A DNA stretch of 64,000 nt, from NCBI RefSeq assembly GCF_030035675.1, contig NC_084489.1:18203001-18267000 (forward strand). The letters are read 5' to 3'. The notes under the pieces are model-generated. The model worked only from the letters and a program-made list of their open reading frames with translations, was not told where the DNA came from and did not search any database. Source of the DNA: Rhineura floridana. Taxonomy: Eukaryota; Chordata; Lepidosauria; Squamata; Rhineuridae. A program made the position numbers and the translations under genes. Shown piece after piece: positions 35,160-47,100 of this stretch. Within the stretch, counting starts at the first letter, position 1; each line of letters begins with the position of its first letter.

Positions 35160-38100
35160 GTAAGTGCATTTCTTCCCCCCTTTCCCGATTGTTGCCTTGG
35201 TCGTTTCTTGTGGAGGAGCAGCCTTTTTGCTGCTTGCGTTTCCGCACTGGCTTGCCCAACGGAGTGAGAGGCTATTAGTCTGCCGTATCACGTTCAGTTG
35301 AGTTGAACGTAATGCACAGCTTTCTCTAAGTGAAAGCGGGACGCCTGTAGGATGATGACTGGGTAGGGTGTGAGAAGTGGGGCAAACCGAGGCTTAGCAG
35401 ATGCCTCTGTGGAACGAGGACTGCAGAAAGTTTTGAGCGGAGCTTTGATTTGAGGAAGCGTATAGAAAAGAGCAAGGGCTGCAGAAAAGTAAGGGTGCGT
35501 CGCTGCTTTAGTTTGACTAGTTCCTTTAGTCAAGCTCTCTTGTAAGAAGGTTGAGATCATTTGCAAGAGAGTAATGTGTGGCTGAACAGAAACATAGCAT
35601 TACTTTTATTGCCCTTACTACATTTCCGCTGTTGCTTAATTTGCAACATGGCCTTCCTGTATAAGCTACTTTATACTCCTTTCTCCAGTAAAGCAAGGGA
35701 GCCCTCGGTGGGTTTAGGAAGAACATGACAGATTGAAAGCTCCCCCCCAAAGTCATGGGGGGACATTTCCACCTTCCCATCGTGGCCTCTGGTGTCCACA
35801 TCGGAAATTTTGGATTTAATTTCCCAACTTAATAATGGGAAAGCCCGGGGAGAGGACATGATTCCCCCCGAGATATTTCTAACTCAAACTGGTGGGCCCC
35901 AGTGCTGGCTTCCCTTTTCTCATACATCAGTGCCACTGGAGAAATTCCTTCAGGTTGGCGATCCAGCATAGTGGTTCCCATCTTCAAGAAGGGTGATCCG
36001 ACGGACCCGCGAAACTATAGGCCAATCAGCCTTTTAGACATTACCTCTAAATTATATGGAAGGTACCTTTTAAATAAACTCCTTACTTGGGAGTCTAGAT
36101 GTACCATCCTTCATGAGGAGCAAGCAGGGTTCAGAAAAGGCGGGAGTACCATCGACCAGGTATACGTACTCCAACATCTTATAGAAAAGACTACGAAAGG
36201 CCCAAACAAATTTTTGTATGTGGCCTTTGTAGATTTTACCGCTGCTTTCAACCTCATAGACAGGGACTTACTTTGGTGAAAATTAGATCAGACTAATATT
36301 GATAAAAGATTGTTGCATCTTATCCGTGCTCTTCATCAGGCGAATACACTACGAGTGCACTTGGGTCCCTAGAAAAAGGGGTGAACCAGGGTTGCATTTT
36401 GGCACCCTTTTTATTTAATTTTTTTATAAACGATATCATTCCCTCAATGGCCCCCCCGTCTTTTTTTCCCCCCTCAATCGGACGCCGCAAAATTCCCCTT
36501 CTGCTTTACGCCGATGACTTGGCTTTGCTCTCATTAAATAAGATTGGCCTAAAAAGGATGCTCACTCACTTGAACATCTATTGTAAGGAGCACCACTTGA
36601 CTATTAATTACTGCAAAACCAAGATCATGATTTTTGGTAACAAAAGAAAACCATCTAGCTGGTCAATTGCCGGTCATTCGCTGGAGCAGGTTCGTTCATT
36701 CAAGTACTTGGGTATTTGCCTTAGTGAAAATCTCTCGTGGAAACCTCACGCTAGGGCTATTAAACTTACCGCCACCAGAACACTAGTTCTACTTAAAAGG
36801 TTCTTTTATGGCAGGGCGGACAATTGGTTCCCCCATTGCTTAAGGTTTTTGTTGCCAAGGCAGTGGCTTCCATACTCTATGGACTGAACTCTGGGGAGCA
36901 TCTGCTAAGCAAGAGTTAGAACCCATACAAAACAAGTTCATGAGACAGGTTTTAGGGCTTCCCTCGGGAACCCCTGCAGCTCATCTTAGAGCAGAACTTG
37001 GTCTACCTCCCCTTGCGGCTAGAATAGATTTAGCCTTTTTTAGATACTGGCGCAGAATAATTCGTATGCCTGACAACTCTCTCGCCAAACTCTGTTGGCT
37101 TGAGCAGTCGCCCAAGAGTGGATGGGTCCGTACTAGCCAGGAATTGTTGGCCCAATACAACATCTCATTGGGCGAGCTTTCAAACTTTAGCCCACAAGCC
37201 CTCAGGAGTTCGGTCTTCGACCGCGCAATAGACCAAGATCGGATATCTATTGTACTAGCCACCTTTTCCATCTGGTACCCTCAAATTAGACTAAATCATG
37301 CTAGATCAGGGTACTTGGACCTTCTTACACATCCCTCTCTTCGCAGAGCATTTTCCGAACTGAGATTCCAACTGATGCTCTCTGCCTATTTAGCAGGGAG
37401 GTATCAAGGTATTCCTACTGAAGAGTGGAAATGCATTGCAGGGTGTAACACTGTCAAAGATATTACCCACTACTTGTTACACTGCCCACTATACAACGGT
37501 CCCAGGCAGAAATTTCTGGCACAATTTATTAATTCCACCTCTCCCAAATGTCCCCAGGAGCTAGTGGTGGAGCTTTTAATCGATAATTGCAATCATGTGA
37601 CTACTTTAGTTGCCAAGTATGCCCTGGCACCGAAGAAATTACATGCTGCCCATTTTCAATATTTAAATGATAATTGTCATACCTAATTTGTTGGTCATTA
37701 ACCCGGATTTTTAACGTTTTTTCTATCACTTTGTGTACCTCATCTGTATTTGTATTTGCGATGGCCATTGGCTAAAAGCAATAAAATCGATTGATTGACA
37801 GATTGAAGAACGTTGTGATAGTAGAAAGCCTTCCTATTGTGGTTCCAGGAGAGAGATTGATACTAGGGAGTATAATCTTAAAAACTGGGAGAGAAGCTCT
37901 GGAATCCTTGAGTTATAGGCCACATTCACGCCATACATTTATTCCACTTTAAACAGTCATGACTTCTTCCAAAGAATTCTGTGAAGTGTAGCTCATGAAG
38001 TGTGTTGAGAGTTGTTAGGTGATCCCTTGTTGCCTCACAGAGCTACATTTCCCAGAGTTCACTGGGAAGAGGGACTGACTGTTAAACCACTCCAGCAACT

Positions 38101-41100
38101 GTAGCTCTGTGAAGGGAATAGGGATTGCCTAACAACTCTCAGCACCTTTCACAAGCTACACTTCCCAGGATTTTTTGGGAGAAGCATGACTGTTTAAAGT
38201 GGAATCACAGCGGAATAAATGTATGGTGTGAATGTGGCCATAGTGTCATAGGCACTTACAGATGGCTATTTTTCCCAATAAATGGTTTTGTGACAAGAGT
38301 ACTGGATCAGCAAAACCACACAGGTGCTGTCAATTCTCCATGTGTATTGATAATCCAAACGGTCTATTTATTTATTTATTTATTTAATTTAATTTATATA
38401 CCACCCTAAGCCAAGAAGGCTCTCTGGGCGGTGTACATAAAAGAGGAGTACACGGTCTAGGAGGTTAGTAGTAGCAAGCTGACCACCATAGTTCCAAAAC
38501 CCTTGGTAAGAAGTACCTCTGCTTTAAGGTGTTTTTTGCCAGCTTCCTATATTGGCACTATGGTTGCTGGAGAAGCTAGCCTTCATTTTCCGTTCATCAT
38601 CTGTAAAATGGGCAGTAGAATGACCATATGTGAGAAGAAATATTGTAAAGACTTTAGAGTCCTTCATATATTAGCAATTCTATGGTTAATTTATTGTAAT
38701 ACTAATAATGGTTTTTATTTAGGCTAATTTTTTTAAAAATGTTTTTAATGCTGTTTTGTTTTAATGTATTTTAAGATCTGTTTATGATGTCTTAAAGTGT
38801 TTTAGTGCTTTGCTTGCCACCCTGGGCTCCTGCTGGGAGGAAGGGCGGGATACTAATTAATTAATTAATTAATTAATTAATTAATTAATTAATTAATTAA
38901 TTAATAAATTAGGAAACCTTGAAAATATATTCCTAAATCATCAGATGGCCTTCTCTTTTCGGAACTGGGTATCTGCAATGAATCCTGTTATGCTTATTTG
39001 TGATATATTGTTTGTTAAAATCTGTAGCTCCCTTTTTTATTATTGAATTTTATTTTTCTTCACTTGTTTAGGCCTGCCGGATTCTTTGACTAAGTAACTG
39101 TATATCTGTATACTGTGTTGAAATTATTAAGTAATACAGTTACATTAGAGGCAGCATAAAAGGAAAGTTGTAATCTATGCAGATGGTTCTTTACATACAA
39201 TTTAATGTAAAAGAATCTTGTATTGTGTAACTGTTTTGCTAGAGGCTATTAGATGTTGCAGTCGGTGATTAGAACAAACACATGGCCAGACCCTACTGTA
39301 GTTTTACTATTCATAGTATTTTATGCCAGGTACTCCTGTCTCTAGCAGGTAACATGCATGGTCACAACTGCAGCATAATTTTTCTGGTCTAGTGAGAATA
39401 ATGATAGAATGTGCCATTCTATATCAGTTTTATGAACAGGAATGGAACAAGTCATATTGTAGCTTTATTAGTAGGGGTGAATGTTTTATTATCTTGCTTT
39501 TATGAACTTTGCTACTATGGGAAGTATCATTTTGGCTGATTCTAATGTTGCCAGTAACATATCATCATGTTTGGACAAAACACTAAATAACAAACAACAT
39601 TAAGCATCCCAAAGTTCTACACTTGAGAAACAAACATTAAAACATTCTTTCGGAGATGAAAGGAATCACAATGGACACAACTGTTTTAAAAATCTGAACT
39701 TGTGAATTACATGCGTTCTCTGTCTCCTACATTAGCTAAATGTAAGTTGCGGTCTTCTGTAATGGCAATATTATGGCATGCATGAGAGAGATTACGAAAA
39801 AGCTGATGATTAAAAGATTTCAGCAAGGTTATTCTGGCCAGGGTGAATAAAATAGAATTTTTGTAAGTGTGACTGATGAGTTTATGTACTTGGCTTGAGA
39901 AACTTTTAATTTTCCAAGGCTGCTTTAATGGGATTGTGATTGCTGACACTGACACTGCTGTTGGACAACAGAGGAATATAGTCAGTCCTGCAGAAATGGA
40001 ACTGACTCTCCCTATTCAGCAATCATCCTTTTCCTTTCTCTCTGCATCTAGTTGCAATGGACCATATTGGAGCCGCTGCTAACAAGGAGTGTATTAGCAA
40101 TTTGAGATGCATTGCCTGTTGAAGTGCATTCATTGCAATAATGTTACTACTTCCTCAAACTGGTGCCTTCCAGGTGGTATATATCCCATCAGTCTCTGCC
40201 AGCATTGCCAATCATCAGGGACAATGGCAGCTCCAGTCCAAAACATTTGGAGGGCACCAGGATGAGGAAGGCTGACTTATGGAGGCAGTGTAGACTGACA
40301 GCATAAATAGTTCTGGTCAGCTGCAGTGGGTTCTCTTTCTGGTACTCAGTTCTCGGCCTCAGAATTTTGAGCTGCAGCACCCTTTTATTAAGCTTTAACA
40401 TGATGGAAGCACCATTTATACACAATTTCAGTTCTCAGAGCAACCAATTTCAGTGATCCTTATAACCACCCTGTTTATTTTATTTTTATTAATTAATTAA
40501 CTAATTAGTATACCTCTTCATACTTGAAATGAAGCCTCTAAGTGCTTTACAGTAATGAAAAAATCAAACAAAATTGCACGTTTAAAACAATACAAAACAT
40601 TTAAAAGAAACCATCTTAAACATTAACATCAACAATAAACATCATAAAAACCAAATTATACATCTAAGACAATACAAAACATTTTTAAAATATCTTAAAC
40701 ATTAATATTACCTCAAATAACTAACGTACTAAATCATAATCACTACTAACAGATTAAAATACAAATATACCAGGAAGACATGAGTGTGTGTGTACAGGTA
40801 GCAGCATCACTCCCACTTCCGCTGCTACCACCCAAACATACACTCTCACCAAAGGTGGGGCAACACTGCATACTCCCCACCCCCGGAGCTCCTTCCTTTC
40901 ACCAGGAAGCACACACAGTCATTCTACTCCCACACAACACCCATAAAAACGGGAGGCAACACCATCATCCTGAAGATGCACAAAGTGATTTGCAGTAGCA
41001 CAAGTTGTATGTCCATGGATGGGGATTGGAAGATGTATCGTGTTGAAACCATCCAGCAGCTATACATTTCTTCCCCACCAGTAAGCTGGCACGCTCCATT

Positions 41101-44100
41101 AATGCCTTATAGGTCAGAATCTTGTGCTCAGGCTGCTCGCCCCTGTCTGAGAAGCACAGGACGAGAGCCCTTCTGCTCTCGCCCTTCGGCTCATGCCCTT
41201 TCCAGACACGAGTTTAAATAGGTACCTGGAGGGGGTGGGGGAAACACAGCTTTCGATCAGGTTCTCAGCTGCACCTCCTTTCACTAACACACACACTACC
41301 AGCCCCATTCTCCAGGACTCCGTGTCCAGCACGGGTTTAAATAGGTACCTGGAGAGAGGGGGGCAAATCCCTGTATTACTGAAACTGTGGGGGATCTGGG
41401 TTTATCTGAGTAATAGTAACTTTTATGAAGCCACCTAGTGAGCTTATAGCTAATATTTGAACTGGAGAGTTCAATATTTTAGCCAACACACTGATGGGTT
41501 ATTTTTATTGATAAATTGTTTATAGCCATAGGCTGTTACAACAAGAGAACTATATACATTCATACAATATAAAATAATCATCCTAAATTAAGTTAATTTA
41601 AAATTTCAAATAAATTGATTTTAACAACTATTCCCAGAATAAGAAGCGCTCAGTTTCTTTGCCGCTAGAGCAAAATTTGCAATAGAAATTATCATATGTG
41701 GCTGAATAGCAGATAATAAGAAAATCAAAGTCTGGGACTTATTATCATTATTATTCATTGAGATCAACGGTGCTAAAAATTTTGTTCGTGGGGAAGAAAA
41801 TAGAGGACAATCGAGCATATAGTGGATTAGATCTTCTGGCACTCTGCATCCTGCTATGCATAACCTTTCAGCATGTGGGATACCTAGGTAACGGCCATAC
41901 AGATAATTCGAAGGCATCACCTGGAAACGTAATTCAGTATAGGCCCTTCTGAGGGGCGCACTTGTTAGAACATCTAAATAGGGAGGCCATATATAATTAG
42001 GATTGATGTGAATAAACCATTTGGAAAAATGGGAGGTGGTGATCACTGCAATGTCTTGTTGTACGTCACTATCATAAATTTGGTTAGACAGGGCCTTTGG
42101 GTTGAGACTGGCAAGCAGAGAAGGGGTCAAAAGATACTGAATACCCAGGGCATAAAAATTTTTAGCCCAACCCCCTTTTTCTAGCTGTACCTCCCAACAA
42201 AGTTTGACCAGTGAAGGTGAATTGGCCTCCGAGAATTTCTTCCATAAGCGTAAAAACGCTAGGTCGGCTCTGGCCATTAGGGAGGGGGAGTTAAGTTCTA
42301 TTCTCATAAAAGCCGCCGGGGTGCCTTTGGGTAAGCCTAGGATTTGTTTAAAAAAGGTGTTTTGAATTGGTTCTAGGGCTGTCCGAAGGGAAGGGCCCCA
42401 GATCTCACACCCGTACATGATTTTTGGAAGAATTTTTGACATGTAAAGTTTGGACATGGGCCTCAATAGTTGCCCACCCTTGGAATAAAAAAAATTCTTC
42501 AACAGACCAAGGGCCTTAAGAGCTAACAGTTTGATGTGTACCAACTGTTGAGCCCATGACATTTTGTTGTTAATGTAAATTCCTAAATATTTGAAAGTTT
42601 GAACCTGTTCTATTATATGTCCATTTAGGCGCCAGATGGATTTGACTTTGTTATACTTTCCACATATTATTTTAGTTTTTGTATAGTTAACTTGAAGACA
42701 TTGAGCAGCACAGTATGTCTGGAAATGTGAGAGCATTCGTTTGAAGCCTAGCCTATTTGGGGAGAGTAGGAGTAAGTCATCCGCATATAAAAGGACCAGA
42801 ATTTTTCTATCTTTGATTGAAGGTGGAAAAAAAGTCGAGGAGGACATTGCCGGAACAATATCATTAATAAAGAAGTTAAACAAGAAGGGGGCCAATATGC
42901 AGCCCTGCTTAACTCCTCTCCTCATTGGAATGTTTTGCGATAGGAGACCGTTGTGCCCTAAGCGAATTCTTAAGACAGTGTCTTGATGTAAGGATTGGAG
43001 AAGCCAGAGCAATCTTTTATTAATGCCAGCCTTTTCAAGTTTACTCCAAAGTATACGACGATTAACAGAATCAAAGGCGGCCGAGAAATCAATAAGCGCT
43101 AGATATAAAGAGCGCTGTGAGTTCATCTTTACTTGCGTGATAAGATGTTGAAGAATAAACAGTTGGTGTACTGTTGAAGCCCCTTCCCTAAACCCTGCTT
43201 GGGCGTCTGATATAATAGCTTGCTCCTTGTCCCAGTTGAGGAGTTTATTTAAAAGAAAACGCCCATACAGTTTTGCCGCAACATCCAGAAGACTTATGGG
43301 TCTAAAGTTTGATGGTTTAGTAGGATCGCCTTTTTTAAATATTGGTACTACGATGCTCGTTTTCCAACTATGAGGGATATTACCTGTTTCGTTGATTTTA
43401 GTAAATAAGGTGGCAAGAATAGGGCGCCACCATATAGGGAAAGATTGATACAGTTCAGCTGGTAAGAAATCTTGGCCTGGGGCTTTTCCGGAGCGCAATT
43501 GCATAATCAAGTTATCTATATCAGTTCCATTTACTGGGGGCCATTGTGGGCAGTCTATGGGGATGGCAAGAGGGGATTGATCCAAGAGAAATGGGTCATC
43601 AAAAATTGCCTGAAAATGGGAAATCCAAGACTCAGGAAGGATTGGAGGAATTGAGATCTGAGAGTTATCGGACTGAGAATTACGAACCAATCTCCAGAAG
43701 ATCTCCTGATTGGAACTGAGAGCCGCGGCCCCAAGCCGTTGCCGAAATGAAGTGATATAGGATGATCTTTTATATTTTAGTAGGTTATTATATTCTTTTT
43801 TGAGAGAATAAAGTTTGGTTATGGCTGATTCCGAATAATGTAATCTAGTAAAATGGGTTTGATAACAAACCTGTTTCTTTTTGGCCAAACAGGCTTTATC
43901 AAACCACGGTTTGTTCCCATGCTGAATTATATCTGGGATGGCCTTTGATGTAACAGCTGGGAGGAGATGGGAAGCAATCTGTTCAAAGATCACATTTATG
44001 TCATTAGTTGGCAAGGTAGCCTTATGACTTAGCTCCGTCAATGGGGAAGACATTAGAATTGATTTGACTTCCTCTAAAACCAATGGAAACCATCTTCTAT

Positions 44101-47100
44101 GTTCAATATTTTAGCCAACACACTGTATCAGCTTGTAGTGGCAAAGCCACAAAATGAAATACTAGCAGTTGTGTGCCGATTTTCTTGTATGTCCCATGAG
44201 TTATAAACCCTTTTGACAGGAACTATGTCTCCTCTATATTCTCTACAGCACCTAGTTGCTGGATGTTTGCTTTGGCTTTTGACAGAGTGTGGTGTTGCTG
44301 TATAGGTGAGGCTTGAATTAGTGCTGTGCCAAAAATTCTCCCTATTCTTCATCCATTTGCTGTCAGTTAACAAGAAAAGAAATTGCATTAGAAAATTATC
44401 ACAGGGGGAGAGAGAAAATCAGTGGCAATCTCATAGGGTTTTTTTTGTCATGCTTTACTCTTGAAGTGGCTAAGCGGTGTTCACCAGCACCCTTTTATTC
44501 TACAAATCATCTAACCAGTGGTCTGCACTCTGCAGCCTTCCCAGGTGCCCATGCTTCAGTAAAAGCCTCGGGGAAGACATCATGAGGTAAATCCTCCCCT
44601 GGGGCTTTTCCAGATCAGGAAATGCAAGCTGCCAGGGAGGCTGCAGAGTGCTAGAGAAATGTTTCCTGGGGGAAAAAACACCACTACCACTGGTCACCAT
44701 ACAACAATAAGGTAAGCTCAAAACCTTGCATCCACCCAAATTCTAAAGTGCTCTGAAAATGAGGCAGAAAAATAGAAGCCTCTTTAGCAGAGGAAGAAAT
44801 CTCTTGAGAAATTAGAGGACAAATCTGCGCAGCACTAGTTTGGACCTTTGCCTTCACAGAGGGCAGCTGAGAACAAAGGAGGCCTGCTCAGACATAGGGA
44901 TGCTTCCAGCTTCCTGCTTTGAAGTGATTGTGCTGCCAGGGGCCATATCAGAGCATTCTTTGGAGAACATGGACCATAAGATAATACGTGCTGGAGTAAT
45001 TGAAGGATTTTTATCCTACGCCTCAAGTTAACTGCCAACTAGACTGAGGCTGCAATGTTACATATACACTAGGGAATAAGCCCCACTGAACACCAGGGCT
45101 GTGGAGTCGGAGTCGTGGAGTCGGAAACATTTTTGGGTGGAGTCAGAGTTGGTAGAAATGTTCTGACTCCGGCTTCAAAATAAATTTTGATTGACAAATT
45201 TTTTAAAATACAAATTCAAAATGTCAAAGAAGCTTCCCATGAGGTCAGCTGTAGTTGAGCATTTCACCATAACTCAAGATGGAAAACATTTTGTGTGTCA
45301 GTGTATGACACAGGACCCAGATGAAGACAAATGCTGTGATGCCAAGATCAGCGCATATTCAGGCAGCGATAAAAATGCTCCTATGAGAGCTTCCAATTTA
45401 AAAAGACATTTACAGCCCTTTCCAGGGCTGTGGAGTTGGAGTCGTGGAGTTGGAAGCAATTTTGGGTGGAGTCGGAGTCGGACAGTAGAAAACTAGAGGA
45501 GTCGGAGTCGAAGGTTTGGCGTACCGACTCCACAGCCCTGCTGAACACAGCTGGACTTCCTTCTGAGTTAAATAGGCATAGAATTGTCCTCTTAATTGTT
45601 GCTGAGGATTATGTGAGGTCTGTGGAGATGCTTTTATTAAACTTTGCAGTGAAGATAAGGCATTTTATGGCTGCTATCTGAAAGTATTAAAGCTGCTTCT
45701 TTTGTTTGAATCGGTTTATAACTGCTCTCTCAGACCTGTAAAACAGAGCCTGTGAAGCTTTTTAGACTGTTCTTTGAAGTCACTTCAGCATTTACTTCCT
45801 TCAGAGCTGAGTTTAGACTGCTTAGAATCTCTGTTGGAACTCTTTATGGGCTTTGTTCTAGCTATGCAAAGTGGAAGGCAGAAAGACACTTTTTAATATT
45901 TAGCTGTACAGTGCTGCTGCTCTAAAAACATCTTACTGATGGACTGTTACTGAAATTGTAAGTTCTGCTTCAGCTGTGCATTAGATAGAGCATGAGGTAC
46001 TTTTATCAGCATTATCTGACTTTATTTGCCTCAACCTCAACATGTTTGGCTGGAATCATAATGGATTATAAACATTGGCTGATATCTAACTAAGGCTGCA
46101 AACCAATACAGGTTCAATAGGACTTACTCCCAGGTAAGTGTGTATTGGATTGCAGCCTTAGTCATACTTAGAGTATGATTAATCAGTGGGCTTAAATTAC
46201 TTAAAACCATTAATTTCAGTGGATCTTCTCCGGTTGTGGCTAATGTTGGATATCCTCCATTGTTTTAATTGTACAATATATGAGCCACAAAGTATATTTC
46301 TATCACCTGGCTGCTACTTGAAATTATTGCAGCATTGTTGGTTAGGATTGTTAACAATCATTTTTCAAGTGTCTCTTCTATAGGGCAATGTAGTCAGCAT
46401 ATAAAGTACTTTATTGGCCACTATTAGGATTTTTTTCTATTACTAATTAGTAATGCAATTGGATTTGCTTATAAATATTGCATGAACTGGATAATATATT
46501 CACCAATAGGCAAAAAACCTTGCGGTTTAAGAACATACCTATAGCCAACAGATATTTCTATCAAACTTTAAGAAGCAGGGAAATTGGGCAGCTGTAGTGA
46601 ATGCACCAGGAGACCTGACCTCCTCTCTGAGATATTGTACTGCCCTACAAATTTGTCAAAATGCAAATACAATTTGGGTTGGTCTTTCACAGTCCAATCC
46701 ACTTGCTGTGTAGCTTGGAATAATTTGGTAACATGTGTCTCTTAAGAATATAGGGAGTGGTGGCAATACCTGCCATATCCAAAGATGGAGAATTATATTT
46801 TTGTATGTTTGTTGGTGTTCTTACTTTGCTTCTTTTCTGTGTTACTACTGTTTCTACAGAGAATATAACCTAGAAAATTATTCATCCTAGAAATCTGTGT
46901 CAAATTTATTTTTACTAATTTCAAAGCCTTTTTATCGGTCGCTGTCATATGATGGTGAATATAGCCTTTTTTGTTTCAAACTGGAGGTTATGCTCTTTCT
47001 ATTTTGGGCACATTAACAATTGAATCAGAAACTGCAGTCTGATGTAAAATCAGACTGATTACAATATGTTGCTACTTAAGCAATGAGTCTAGCTGTCGGA

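Noticed and set aside
35042-35278. Alternative first-exon proteins in other frames near GLB1 exon 1
   Set aside because: They ignore the GTAAGTG donor at 35160 and have no conserved residues; the 35109 frame gives a signal peptide in the right phase.
36940-37686. 248-codon frame as a host protein
   Set aside because: It is the C-terminal part of a degenerate LINE bounded by a 12-base duplication.
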